Shown: in pieces, positions 1-7,150 of the stretch
Position numbering within the stretch: position 1 is the first letter of the stretch
Layout of the letters: each line of letters starts with the position of its first letter
From: Cytophagales bacterium
GTDB lineage: Bacteria; Bacteroidota; Bacteroidia; Cytophagales; Spirosomataceae
Direction: 5' to 3'
DNA: 11,113 nucleotides
Assembly: GCA_028868395.1 (NCBI GenBank)
Contig: JAGWUO010000014.1
Coordinates: 1-11,113, forward strand
Translations under genes and position numbers: made by a program
The notes under the pieces: model-generated
The model's database searches: none
What the model was told of the DNA's origin: nothing
What the model saw: only the letters and a program-made list of their open reading frames with translations

Positions 1-60
1 GGTACCGCTGATCCTAAGCGGGTAAATCAATTAATGTCAGAAGAACTAGCGAAAGCATAA
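1..60 (+). CDS. C-terminal end of an unidentified upstream gene (partial)
   Basis: Frame 1 is open from the left edge to a TAA at 58-60, giving 19 residues ending in MSEELAKA. The stop codon directly abuts the ATG of the next gene (TAA-ATG), the spacing expected of translationally coupled genes in one operon. The fragment is too short to assign to a family. That it is coding is inferred from this tight junction and from the open frame. Confidence 0.6.
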   Translation, partial: GTADPKRVNQLMSEELAKA

Positions 61-1167
61 ATGAGATTAATCGGGATCATATTGTTATTTGCGACCGCCA
101 TTCAGGCTCAAAATTTTGAGCTGCGCGTGGAAGCGAAGACGCTTGTTCCTGGTAAGAAAATCTATTTAGAATACATTAATGAGTTAGGCAAGATTGTTAA
201 GATTGATTCAGCGAGTCCATCGGCTCAACGTAAAGTAGTATTTAAAGGCAAAGTAAAAGATCAAGGAGCTTTCTACTTATTGAATTTTTTTGATACGCCT
301 AAACCACAAAAAGTATTGGTTATTTTAGAAGGGGGTGAAACAATTGATATCGTCGCTGATGGTATCAATGATGAAGACGGTAAGGGTAATTTTACGATGA
401 AAGGGGATTATCCTAATGTCAACTATATGCTGGAGTTAATGGCTATCTCGAAAGAGATGGAGACAAAAGTCCGCAAATGGAATCAGGAGATTCAATTGGA
501 TCAAAAGCAAGAGAAACGTATTCAAGCGGAGTTTACACAGGCTCAAACAGCTAGCACGAATAGGATCAAAGCGCTAATTCCGAAGATGGGAAGTCATTTA
601 GTAGCTCTTTGGGCTTCGAATTTTTTGCCTGCGGAGAAAGAGATGGCATCGTTGCTGGAAATTGCGGATAGGTTAGGGAAAGCTAGACCGAATCATCCAC
701 AGGTGCAGCAATTTGTTAATAACCTGCATCGCTTGCAGGGAGTGAATGAAGGGGCGATGGCTCCGGAGATTAATTTGGCGACACCTGAGGGGCCTAATCT
801 GGCTTTGAGCTCACTACGTGGGAAATATGTGTTGATTGACTTTTGGGCAAGCTGGTGCGGTCCCTGCCGTCGGGAGAATCCGAATGTAGTGAAGACCTAT
901 GCTGCCTATAAAGACAAAGGGTTTGAGATTTTTGGGGTGAGTTTAGATCAAAACAGGGAGGCCTGGTTGAAGGCAATCGAAACAGATAAATTAGTCTGGA
1001 AACACGTATCTGATTTACAATATTGGAACTCGGCTGGTGCTCAGGCTTACCAGGTTAATTCCATTCCGCAGACCTTTTTAGTCGATCCTGAAGGCAGAAT
1101 TATTGCTAAAGGATTGAGAGGGCCGGCTTTGGACCAGTATTTGGCTAAACTTTTTGAAACAAAGTAA
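61..1167 (+). CDS. Secreted TlpA/ResA-like thioredoxin-fold protein
   Basis: A predicted periplasmic thiol-disulfide oxidoreductase of 368 residues. Residues 1-16 form a signal peptide with a likely cleavage at AIQA|QN. There is no lipobox cysteine. Residues about 17-230 resemble the beta-rich, then helical, N-terminal extension (DUF4369-like) common on Bacteroidota TlpA proteins. Residues about 235-368 are the thioredoxin domain, with WCGPC at 265-269 (redox cysteines 266 and 269) and the cis-proline at P336 in the SIPQTF segment. Members of this family reduce or exchange disulfides in the cell envelope, for example in cytochrome c maturation, but the partner here is unknown. The start is fixed by the signal peptide and by abutment to the upstream stop. 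It ends 1 bp before proC, so the genes are probably co-transcribed, with no obvious functional link to proline synthesis. Confidence 0.88.
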   Translation: MRLIGIILLFATAIQAQNFELRVEAKTLVPGKKIYLEYINELGKIVKIDSASPSAQRKVVFKGKVKDQGAFYLLNFFDTPKPQKVLVILEGGETIDIVADGINDEDGKGNFTMKGDYPNVNYMLELMAISKEMETKVRKWNQEIQLDQKQEKRIQAEFTQAQTASTNRIKALIPKMGSHLVALWASNFLPAEKEMASLLEIADRLGKARPNHPQVQQFVNNLHRLQGVNEGAMAPEINLATPEGPNLALSSLRGKYVLIDFWASWCGPCRRENPNVVKTYAAYKDKGFEIFGVSLDQNREAWLKAIETDKLVWKHVSDLQYWNSAGAQAYQVNSIPQTFLVDPEGRIIAKGLRGPALDQYLAKLFETK

Positions 1168-1168
1168 T

Positions 1169-1969
1169 ATGAAAATAGCGATCATTGGTTGTGGAAATAT
1201 GGGTATGGCGTTCGCCAATTCCTTTATTCAATATAATTTGGTTTCTAAGGAGGAGCTGATTCTGATTGAAAAGAATAAAGAGCGTGGCGATATTCTGCAA
1301 GAACAAAAAGCGGGGATTGTGGTCGATACCATTTCGGAGAAAGTGTCAGTGGCTGATTTGATTATCTTATCGGTGAAGCCTCAAGATTATCCATCCGTCT
1401 CCGCAGAATTAGCTCGATTTATCCAGCCTAACCAGATCATATTGTCTATTATGGCGGGTATTCCGATTGCGAATATCCAAGCTAGTTTATCACATGATTT
1501 AGTGGTTCGTGCGATGCCTAATACACCTGCACTTTTAGGGATGGGGATGACGGCATTTGCAGCGGCTTCTGCTGTAGGGATGTCGGATATTCGGAAGGTG
1601 GAAAACCTCATTAATTCGACGGGCCGCGCGGTGTTTTTAGAGGAAGAAAGCTTACTAGATGCCGTGACTGGCTTAAGTGGTAGTGGTCCGGCGTATTTCT
1701 TCTATTTGATTAAGGCGATGATCGATGCAGGTGTTCAAATGGGATTTGAGCCAGCGATGGCATCTCTTTTAGTTAAGCAGACAATGCTAGGCTCTTATCA
1801 TCTGATGCAGACGAGCGATAAGACGTTGGATGAATTAATTCAAGCGGTGGCTTCGAAGGGGGGGACTACAGAAGCAGCCTTGAAGACTTTCCAAGAAAAT
1901 TTAGTGGCAGAAGGATTACAAAAAGGAATTATTGCTGCGAAGGATCGTGCCAAAGAACTAGCCAATTAA
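1169..1969 (+). CDS. proC: Pyrroline-5-carboxylate reductase
   Basis: This cytoplasmic enzyme catalyses the NAD(P)H-dependent reduction of 1-pyrroline-5-carboxylate to L-proline, the last step of proline biosynthesis. The 266-residue length is normal for the family. The N-terminal Rossmann domain carries GCGNMG at 7-12. A VKPQD segment and the AMPNTPALLG segment follow. The C-terminal dimerisation domain contains the family signature around 167-176 (TGLSGSGPAY), then ASKGGTTEAA. I chose the ATG at 1169, one base after the upstream stop. An alternative TTG at 1154 would add five residues before the canonical MKIAIIG start and overlap the upstream gene. The 3' end overlaps the convergent mutL by 12 bp, so no intrinsic terminator fits between them. 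Confidence 0.95.
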   Translation: MKIAIIGCGNMGMAFANSFIQYNLVSKEELILIEKNKERGDILQEQKAGIVVDTISEKVSVADLIILSVKPQDYPSVSAELARFIQPNQIILSIMAGIPIANIQASLSHDLVVRAMPNTPALLGMGMTAFAAASAVGMSDIRKVENLINSTGRAVFLEEESLLDAVTGLSGSGPAYFFYLIKAMIDAGVQMGFEPAMASLLVKQTMLGSYHLMQTSDKTLDELIQAVASKGGTTEAALKTFQENLVAEGLQKGIIAAKDRAKELAN

Positions 1970-3784
1970 TTGACTGATTTCAGCCTCATTTAACTGCCGG
2001 CTGATCTTTTCTCCATTCGGAGAATAGGATGGGTTGGTACTCGCAAACAATTGTTCCACTAATGCGGACATTTCTTCGGCTACCAGTTTTTTTGACTGGT
2101 ATCGAACAGCCGCACGGTTTGCCAGAATGCGGGCGATTTTTTCGGAGTGGTTTTGGCCTAAATCTGAGGCCTCATTCTTCACTTGTTCTAAAATACCCTC
2201 TAATAAATTCTGACCATCTTCCTCACCTATTCCTGCCGGCACTCCCTGAATCCAGTAATTTTCTTCTGAATCCTTAGTCAGCCCAAAACCTAAATCGGTT
2301 ATATCACCCAGGATTTCCTCTACTAATACCGCATCCGCAGGATTAATGCGAAGAATCTGCGGGAATAATAATTGCTGAGAAACGCCATTTTTCTTCACCA
2401 AATTCTCGGAGAACTGATCAAACAAGATTCGCTGGTAGGCCTTTTTTTGGTCAATTAGCAACATTCCGCCAGAAAGGGTCACCACCAAAAACTTATTCAA
2501 AATCTGAATAACTTGGAAATTAGTGTGTGCAGAACTGTCAGCAGTCCACGTATTAGCCTTGCTTTGAATGGTTGTGACCGGCTCGCTGAATAAATTCGTT
2601 GTCGGCTCAGCTACATCACCCCGTTCAAAAGCTTCAATATTGTCATTTAAGCCCTCGTAAAGTTTCTTCCAAGCATCTTGAACAGGACGCTGGGAATTCG
2701 AGCCTGAAAACGAAGGAATCGAGCCCGTGGATACCGACGCCCCTCCCGGATTACGGAAGTTTACATTCGCATCGAAATCGAGCGAGGGAATTAGATGATT
2801 TAAACTAAGTGTCTTCCGAATGGCAGCTTGTAAAATGGCATAAATCGACCGCTCGTCATCAAATTTGATTTCCGTTTTCGTCGGATGCACATTGATGTCG
2901 ATATGCGCAGGATCTAGCGTTAGAAACAACACATAGAAAGGGAAGGTGCCTTCGGGAACTAAACGTTCATAAGCGCTCATCACCGCGTGGTGTAAGTAGG
3001 AACTCTTGATGAATCGATTGTTCACAAAGAAGAATTGTTCGCCGCGTGTTTTCTTTGCGTATTCTGGACGACCTACGTAGCCTTTGATGCTGACGTAGTT
3101 CGTGTTTTCCTCGCAGGCGGCTAATTGTTCTCGGTAGGTTTTGCCAAACAAATCCACGATGCGTTTGCCCAGTTTTTCAACGGGAAGTGCATAGGTTTCT
3201 TGTTCGTTTTGGACTAAAGAGAATTTGATCTCCGGGTTGGCTAAAGCAATACGTTGGAATTCATCCAAAATATGGCGCATCTCCACCGGATTTGATTTCA
3301 AGAAATTACGTCGCGCTGGGATGTTGTAGAACAGGTTTTTGACAAGAATAGACGTGCCTTTAGGGGCGGCTACTTGTTCATTCGCCTTCAATACAGAGGC
3401 TTCCATGCGCAACAAACTGCCGAGCTCGTCCTCTTCTCGGCGTGTTTTCAATTCCACTTGGGCTACTGAGGCGATAGAGGCCAAAGCCTCTCCTCGAAAT
3501 CCCATCGTGCGAATCGCAAATAAATCTTCGGCCTTACTGATCTTAGAGGTAGCATGGCGCTCAAAACACATCAGTGCATCTTGTGGCGACATTCCTTTTC
3601 CATCATCGATGACCTGAATGCTCACTTTGCCAGCTTCTTTCACGATTAATTGTACAAAGCTGGCGCCTGCATCAATCGAGTTTTCCATTAATTCCTTCAC
3701 TACGGAGGCCGGTCGCTGGACTACCTCTCCAGCCGCAATTTGATTTGCGATGGCATCAGGAAGCATTTTGATCAGATTCTGCAT
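1958..3784 (-). CDS. mutL: DNA mismatch repair protein MutL, endonuclease motif degenerate
   Basis: MutL is the GHKL ATPase that links MutS mismatch recognition to downstream excision. This protein has 608 residues from the ATG at 3784, which gives MQNLIKMLPD, the usual MutL start. An extended frame would add 21 residues unlike any MutL. N-terminal ATPase motifs are intact: the general base E31 and Mg-binding N35 in KELMENSIDA, DDGKGM at 60-65, GFRGEAL at 95-101, and the LFYNIPAR segment. DINVHPTKTEI closes the second subdomain. A low-complexity linker rich in S, N and G precedes a C-terminal dimerisation domain from about residue 430. There the metal-binding motif DQHA-x2-E-x4-E reads DQKKAYQRILFD at 445-456, and the CPHGRP motif reads SPNGEK at 588-593, so nicking activity is probably absent. 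It lies downstream of the rplL terminator, where rpoB would usually be. Confidence 0.95.
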   Translation of the reverse strand: MQNLIKMLPDAIANQIAAGEVVQRPASVVKELMENSIDAGASFVQLIVKEAGKVSIQVIDDGKGMSPQDALMCFERHATSKISKAEDLFAIRTMGFRGEALASIASVAQVELKTRREEDELGSLLRMEASVLKANEQVAAPKGTSILVKNLFYNIPARRNFLKSNPVEMRHILDEFQRIALANPEIKFSLVQNEQETYALPVEKLGKRIVDLFGKTYREQLAACEENTNYVSIKGYVGRPEYAKKTRGEQFFFVNNRFIKSSYLHHAVMSAYERLVPEGTFPFYVLFLTLDPAHIDINVHPTKTEIKFDDERSIYAILQAAIRKTLSLNHLIPSLDFDANVNFRNPGGASVSTGSIPSFSGSNSQRPVQDAWKKLYEGLNDNIEAFERGDVAEPTTNLFSEPVTTIQSKANTWTADSSAHTNFQVIQILNKFLVVTLSGGMLLIDQKKAYQRILFDQFSENLVKKNGVSQQLLFPQILRINPADAVLVEEILGDITDLGFGLTKDSEENYWIQGVPAGIGEEDGQNLLEGILEQVKNEASDLGQNHSEKIARILANRAAVRYQSKKLVAEEMSALVEQLFASTNPSYSPNGEKISRQLNEAEISQLIG

Positions 3785-3806
3785 AAATAAAGGTAAAATA
3801 GGAGGA

Positions 3807-3814
3807 CAAAGATA
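3807..3814 (-). promoter_or_regulatory. Candidate −7 element of a mutL promoter
   Basis: On the − strand this reads TATCTTTG, matching the Bacteroidota −7 consensus TAnnTTTG, and lies 22 bp upstream of the mutL ATG. It falls just after the rplL terminator, where a separate mutL promoter would be needed. No TTTG sits 19 bp upstream; that place is taken by the terminator stem. The nearest TTTG is only 10 bp away. It may be a weak promoter or a chance match. Confidence 0.35.
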
Positions 3815-3825
3815 AGGGATTAAAC

Positions 3826-3857
3826 AAAAAAAAGGGAATGTTGCCATTCCCTTTTTT
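3826..3857 (-). terminator. Intrinsic terminator of rplKAJL
   Basis: A perfect 7 bp stem (GGGAATG at 3834-3840 with CATTCCC at 3845-3851) encloses a 4 nt loop. On the − strand it is followed by eight T residues (3833-3826), extending the stem through A-T pairs. It begins 21 bp after the rplL stop codon. The flanking T-run on the + strand (3852-3857) makes it potentially bidirectional. It separates the ribosomal operon from mutL. Confidence 0.88.
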
Positions 3858-3878
3858 CGTAAGATAGGTTGGGTTGAA

Positions 3879-4268
3879 TTACTTCAATTCAACTTCAGCA
3901 CCAGCTTCTTCTAAAGATTTTTTCAAACCTTCAGCTTCGTCTTTAGATACACCTTCTTTAACAGCTTTCGGTGCAGCATCAACTACATCTTTCGCTTCTT
4001 TCAAACCTAAACCAGTTAAGTCTTTTACTAATTTAACGATCGCTAATTTGTTAGGACCAGCTGATTTTAAGATAACATCAAATGATGATTTCTCAGCAGC
4101 AGCATCACCTTCAGCTCCAGCGCCACCAGCTGCAGGACCTGCAACCATTACAGCACCAGCAGCAGCTGGTTCGATACCATACTCATCCTTAAGGATAGTA
4201 GCTAATTCGTTTACTTCTTTTACAGTTAAGTTCACTAATTGTTCAGCGAACGCTTTTAAATCTGCCAT
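3879..4268 (-). CDS. rplL: 50S ribosomal protein L7/L12
   Basis: L7/L12 forms the multicopy ribosomal stalk that recruits translation factors such as EF-Tu and EF-G. The 129-residue length is slightly long for the family. Residues 1-33 form the helical dimerisation domain that binds L10. Residues about 34-60 are a flexible Ala/Gly-rich hinge. Residues about 61-129 form the factor-binding domain, with FDVIL, then KLAIVK and [10 protein letters not shown]. It is the last gene of rplKAJL, 70 bp after rplJ with a small hairpin in the gap, and is followed by a strong terminator. In most bacteria rpoB follows; here it does not. Confidence 0.97.
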   Translation of the reverse strand: MADLKAFAEQLVNLTVKEVNELATILKDEYGIEPAAAGAVMVAGPAAGGAGAEGDAAAEKSSFDVILKSAGPNKLAIVKLVKDLTGLGLKEAKDVVDAAPKAVKEGVSKDEAEGLKKSLEEAGAEVELK

Positions 4269-4306
4269 TTTTTGAAAATTTAATTGTTAAGAATTAATAA
4301 TTTATT

Positions 4307-4320
4307 GGAGTTTTCACTCC
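4307..4320 (-). other. GNRA-type hairpin between rplJ and rplL
   Basis: On the − strand a 5 bp stem, GGAGT with ACTCC, closes a GAAA loop, which belongs to the stable GNRA tetraloop class. It lies in the 70 bp rplJ-rplL gap without a good T-run, so it does not look like a terminator. It could be an RNA-processing or stabilising element that helps raise L7/L12 output, since the stalk needs several copies per ribosome. The hairpin is seen directly; the role is inferred. Confidence 0.45.
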
Positions 4321-4338
4321 GGTAAAACTTGGTAATAA

Positions 4339-4872
4339 TTACTCAGGGCGCTCAGACAAAGTCTTCACGATACCAGCTAATTTCTTCTCACCGCTAACCA
4401 ATGCTGAAATAACATTTTTAGCAGGCGATTGTAATAAGCCAATAACTTCGCCAATCATCTCGTTTTTCGACTTGATGTTCTCTAGTGCTGTCAATTGACC
4501 TTCGCCAATGTACAAACCACCTTCGATAGACGCAGCCTTGAATGCAATTTTGTCTTTTCCAGCTTCTTTACGGAAGTCTTTGATCAATTTTGCTGGTACT
4601 TTAGCATTTTCTGTTGCGAAAATGATACCAGACATTCCTGTCAAAACTTCTGCATCTAAAGAGGAATAATCGGTTCCCGTTTTAGCAAGCGCTTTAGAGA
4701 TTAATGTGTTCTTGAATATTTTGTATTCAACACCTCTCTGAAAGCAAAGGCTACGGAATTGATTAGCTTCGGCTACAGTTAAACCGGCTGTACTTGCAAT
4801 GTAGAAGTACGGAGTCGCAGCGAACTTTTCGCTCAACTCATCAATAATCTGATTTTTTTCTTCTCTTGTCAT
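4339..4872 (-). CDS. rplJ: 50S ribosomal protein L10
   Basis: L10 anchors L7/L12 dimers to 23S rRNA at the stalk base. The protein has 177 residues, close to the family length. It starts MTREEKNQIIDELSEKF, shows the conserved globular region with GLTVAEANQFRSL and FKNTLISKAL, and ends in the helical part that binds L7/L12 (LALAG-like region with LLQSPAKNVISAL). It lies 2 bp after rplA, consistent with translational coupling, and 70 bp before rplL. L10, usually with L7/L12, autoregulates this operon in several bacteria. No L10-type leader could be confirmed here because rplJ has almost no intergenic leader. Confidence 0.96.
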   Translation of the reverse strand: MTREEKNQIIDELSEKFAATPYFYIASTAGLTVAEANQFRSLCFQRGVEYKIFKNTLISKALAKTGTDYSSLDAEVLTGMSGIIFATENAKVPAKLIKDFRKEAGKDKIAFKAASIEGGLYIGEGQLTALENIKSKNEMIGEVIGLLQSPAKNVISALVSGEKKLAGIVKTLSERPE

Positions 4873-4874
4873 GA

Positions 4875-5573
4875 TTACAATCCAGCTACAGTTCCCTTAT
4901 CGATGATAATGCCCGGAGACATTGTCGATGACAAGTTGATCGATTTAACATAAGTTCCTTTTGCAGAAGAGGGCTTTAATTTAATCAACGTGTTGATTAC
5001 TTCTAAAGCGTTATCTACAATTTTATCTGCACCGAAAGATACCTTACCAATAGAGGTATGGATGATACCAGTTTTATCTACTTTAAAGTCGATTTTACCT
5101 GCTTTTACTTCTTTCACTGCGTTTCCTACTTCCAAAGTTACAGTACCTGACTTTGGATTAGGCATCAGACCGCGAGGTCCTAAAACACGTCCCAAACGGC
5201 CTAATTTTGCCATCACAGTCGGCATTGTAATGATTACGTCGATATCGGTCCAACCGCTCTCGATTTTTGCAATGTAATCATCTAATCCTACGTGATCAGC
5301 ACCGGCTGCTTTTGCCTCCTCTGCTTTATCGGGCGTACATAATACAAGTACACGTACGTCTTTCCCGGTTCCGTGAGGTAGGGCAACCACGCCACGAACC
5401 ATTTGGTCCGCTTTGCGGGGATCTACTCCTAAGCGGACATCAATATCCACAGAGGCATCGAATTTTGTATAAGAAATTTCTTTCAAAATCTCCGCTGCTT
5501 TCTCAAGCGAATACGCTTGCGTTGCATCGTATTTTGAAAGGGCTTCCTTTATTTTCTTCGTAAGTTTTGCCAT
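4875..5573 (-). CDS. rplA: 50S ribosomal protein L1
   Basis: L1 forms the mobile L1 stalk that binds 23S rRNA and guides deacylated tRNA out of the E site. In other bacteria it also represses translation of the rplK-rplA mRNA. The protein has 232 residues, the typical length. The family signature lies at 125-145 ([21 protein letters not shown] region), with [20 protein letters not shown] near the N-terminus. It follows rplK after 37 bp and precedes rplJ by 2 bp. Confidence 0.97.
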   Translation of the reverse strand: MAKLTKKIKEALSKYDATQAYSLEKAAEILKEISYTKFDASVDIDVRLGVDPRKADQMVRGVVALPHGTGKDVRVLVLCTPDKAEEAKAAGADHVGLDDYIAKIESGWTDIDVIITMPTVMAKLGRLGRVLGPRGLMPNPKSGTVTLEVGNAVKEVKAGKIDFKVDKTGIIHTSIGKVSFGADKIVDNALEVINTLIKLKPSSAKGTYVKSINLSSTMSPGIIIDKGTVAGL

Positions 5574-5610
5574 TACCTTTTAATTAAAATGTTTATTTCT
5601 GATGGTTAAA

Positions 5611-6048
5611 TCAGAACGGTTTATCACCAGAAACAGTAATTCCCATTGATCGAGCCGTTCCAGCAATCATACTCATTGCTGCTTCAACTGTAAAACAGTT
5701 TAAATCTGGCATCTTAGTTTCCGCGATAACACGTACTTGATCCCAAGTTACAGAACCTACCTTTTTCAAGTTAGGTTGAGCTGAACCAGATTTAACCTTC
5801 GCTGCTTCCAATAACAAGATCGGTGCAGGAGGAGTTTTTACAACGAAATCAAACGATTTGTCTGCGTAATAAGTAATTAGGACCGGCAATACTACGCCGT
5901 TCTTATCTTGAGTTCTCGCATTGAATTGCTTACAGAACTCCATGATATTTAATCCTTTCGAACCTAATGCAGGACCGATGGGTGGTGAAGGATTGGCTTG
6001 GCCACCTTTGCATTGAAGCTTTACGTAGCCAGCTATTTCTTTTGCCAT
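5611..6048 (-). CDS. rplK: 50S ribosomal protein L11
   Basis: L11 binds the GTPase-associated centre of 23S rRNA together with L10-L7/L12. The protein has 145 residues from the ATG at 6048, giving [12 protein letters not shown]. This matches the family start. An in-frame extension to 6165 adds 39 residues that no L11 carries and would cover the leader, so I rejected it. The proline-rich N-terminal domain shows [13 protein letters not shown] around 22-34. The C-terminal RNA-binding domain includes the KTPPAP segment and ends with the [10 protein letters not shown] region. It is the first gene of rplKAJL, with its own promoter and a leader of about 160 nt. Confidence 0.97.
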   Translation of the reverse strand: MAKEIAGYVKLQCKGGQANPSPPIGPALGSKGLNIMEFCKQFNARTQDKNGVVLPVLITYYADKSFDFVVKTPPAPILLLEAAKVKSGSAQPNLKKVGSVTWDQVRVIAETKMPDLNCFTVEAAMSMIAGTARSMGITVSGDKPF

Positions 6049-6210
6049 GTTAAAACATCGTTTATTTAGTGAATTTAGAGGTTTATCTGCCAATAAGGGT
6101 GGAAGCTTCCTTATCTGATTCCCCTCCGGGTGACCTTTCCGCGTAACAATGACGTTCCGGCCCAATCCCCTCTTGAAATTTTCAAAACAGAGATTGCCGC
6201 TTTTTAAACG
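6049..6210 (-). promoter_or_regulatory. Structured 5' leader of the rplKAJL mRNA
   Basis: About 160 nt separate the predicted transcription start from the rplK ATG, long for this compact region. Two stem-loops can be drawn. The first pairs 6189-6195 with 6164-6170 (7 bp including G-U) around an inner UUGAA/UUCAA hairpin. The second pairs 6092-6098 with 6109-6115 (7 bp) around a 10 nt loop, AAGCUUCCAC. Between them lies a GC-rich stretch with repeated CCGG. In other bacteria the rplK leader holds the L1 repressor site. I cannot confirm an L1 or L10 site here, so autoregulation is an inference. Confidence 0.5.
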
Positions 6211-6215
6211 GACTG

Positions 6216-6246
6216 CAAAATTAGGGCTTTTATTCTATAATACAAA
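6216..6246 (-). promoter_or_regulatory. Promoter of rplKAJL (Bacteroidota type)
   Basis: On the − strand TTTG (6246-6243), exactly 19 bp, then TAATTTTG (6223-6216). This is a full match to the Bacteroidota −33/−7 consensus. Transcription should start near 6211. It lies directly after the nusG terminator, so rplKAJL has its own start. Confidence 0.82.
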
Positions 6247-6255
6247 TACTTAAGC

Positions 6256-6289
6256 AAAAAAAAGTCCTGAATTTTCGTTCAGGACTTTT
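6256..6289 (-). terminator. Intrinsic terminator of secE-nusG
   Basis: A perfect stem of 8-11 bp (core AGTCCTGA at 6263-6270 with TCAGGACT at 6279-6286) has an 8 nt loop and, on the − strand, a tract of eight T residues (6263-6256). It begins 23 bp after the nusG stop and 10 bp before the −33 box of the rplK promoter. Confidence 0.9.
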
Positions 6290-6312
6290 CTAGCTTCTCT
6301 ACAGGAGAAATA

Positions 6313-6909
6313 TTATTTTTCTACTTGAGCGTAGTTCAATTCAAGTGGAGTATTACGTCCAAAGATTTTAACCATAACGGATAATTTCTTCGTGTTTTCG
6401 TGAATCTCTTCTACCGTTCCTTCGAAAGTGGCGAATGGACCGTCGATTACGCGAACCGTTTCACCTTTAATGAAGGTTACAGAAGCAAATTCTTCTACCG
6501 CAGCAGACTCATCTACTTTACCTAGGATGCGATTTACTTCAGCTTGGTTAATTGGAACAGGTTTCTTAACGATTACTTTCGTTTTCTTCACTTTTCCGCC
6601 TTCTACCTTCGTTACTTCTACCTCTTCGTTATTTGCTTGCAAGAAACCGATAACACCCGGAGTGGAAGTTAAGATGTGACTTACCTCCCCAGCTAAATCA
6701 GCTTCTACTAAGATATATCCTGGGAACAAGTTCTTCTCACGAATCACTTTTTTCCCTTTACGGATTTCGTAAATCTTTTCGGTAGGGATTAAAATCTGAG
6801 GAACAGAATCTAACACGCCTTGACGCGCTAATTCGTTCTCCATATAGGTCTTTACCTTCTTTTCTTGTCCTGAGATTGCTCTCAACACATACCATTTAGT
6901 CTCTGCCAT
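6313..6909 (-). CDS. nusG: Transcription termination/antitermination factor NusG
   Basis: NusG binds the RNA polymerase clamp to raise processivity and can couple to Rho or to the ribosome through its KOW domain. The protein has 198 residues, longer than the roughly 180 usual in bacteria. The NGN domain covers about 4-93 (KWYVLRAISGQEKKV and LFPGYILVE at 61-69). The KOW domain covers about 146-198 (KGETVRVIDGPFATFEGTV). The extra length is a charged, Val/Lys/Glu-rich insert at about 95-117, between NGN and the conserved EVNRILGKVDE segment. It lies 16 bp after secE and is followed by a terminator. Confidence 0.96.
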   Translation of the reverse strand: MAETKWYVLRAISGQEKKVKTYMENELARQGVLDSVPQILIPTEKIYEIRKGKKVIREKNLFPGYILVEADLAGEVSHILTSTPGVIGFLQANNEEVEVTKVEGGKVKKTKVIVKKPVPINQAEVNRILGKVDESAAVEEFASVTFIKGETVRVIDGPFATFEGTVEEIHENTKKLSVMVKIFGRNTPLELNYAQVEK

Positions 6910-6925
6910 GGTTGTAACCTATTTA

Positions 6926-7117
6926 TTAAAATGAAGTATAAAATAAATCCAAACCAGATTTGAAGACTAAATCAACCGCTCCTACTAAAAGGGCGAAGAT
7001 TAAAGAAGCCACCAAAACTAACACAGAACTCGACTGTAAGTCAGAGAATGCTGGCCATGTAACGTTTTCTGTTACTTCTGTCCATGATTCTTTGATCAAT
7101 GATGTTGATTTGCTCAT
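6926..7117 (-). CDS. secE: Preprotein translocase subunit SecE
   Basis: SecE is the small essential membrane subunit that stabilises SecY in the Sec translocon. The protein has 63 residues, normal for the short single-span form. An amphipathic N-terminal helix holds the conserved V-T-W-P at 19-22 (ENVTWPAFSDL). One hydrophobic membrane segment runs from about 31 to 52. The position between tRNA-Trp and nusG is conserved across many bacteria and confirms the call. It is read from the promoter upstream of tRNA-Trp. Confidence 0.95.
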   Translation of the reverse strand: MSKSTSLIKESWTEVTENVTWPAFSDLQSSSVLVLVASLIFALLVGAVDLVFKSGLDLFYTSF

Positions 7118-7127
7118 AAGTTAACCG

Positions 7128-7137
7128 ATACCGGTAT
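7128..7137. other. 10 bp palindrome between tRNA-Trp and secE
   Basis: ATACCGGTAT is a perfect inverted repeat in the 33 bp gap between the tRNA-Trp 3' end and the secE ATG. Its size allows only a tiny hairpin. It may be a processing or protein site, or chance. Confidence 0.2.
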
Positions 7138-7150
7138 TTAATTTACTTAG

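Noticed and set aside
2081..2101. 7 bp stem with T-rich loop inside mutL, as a possible proC terminator
   Set aside because: The T residues are in the loop, no T-run follows on the + strand, and the bases encode conserved MutL C-terminal sequence.
3785..3847. 21-residue N-terminal extension of mutL
   Set aside because: MutL proteins start a few residues before LPDAIANQIAAGE; the extension would run through the candidate promoter and up to the rplL terminator.
3874..4275. Long + strand open frame opposite rplL
   Set aside because: It mirrors rplL almost exactly and reads as a Ser/Ala-rich antisense shadow of a highly biased ribosomal gene.
6049..6165. In-frame 39-residue N-terminal extension of rplK from a TTG at 6165
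   Set aside because: L11 proteins start at [14 protein letters not shown] sequence; the extension has no family counterpart and covers the predicted leader.
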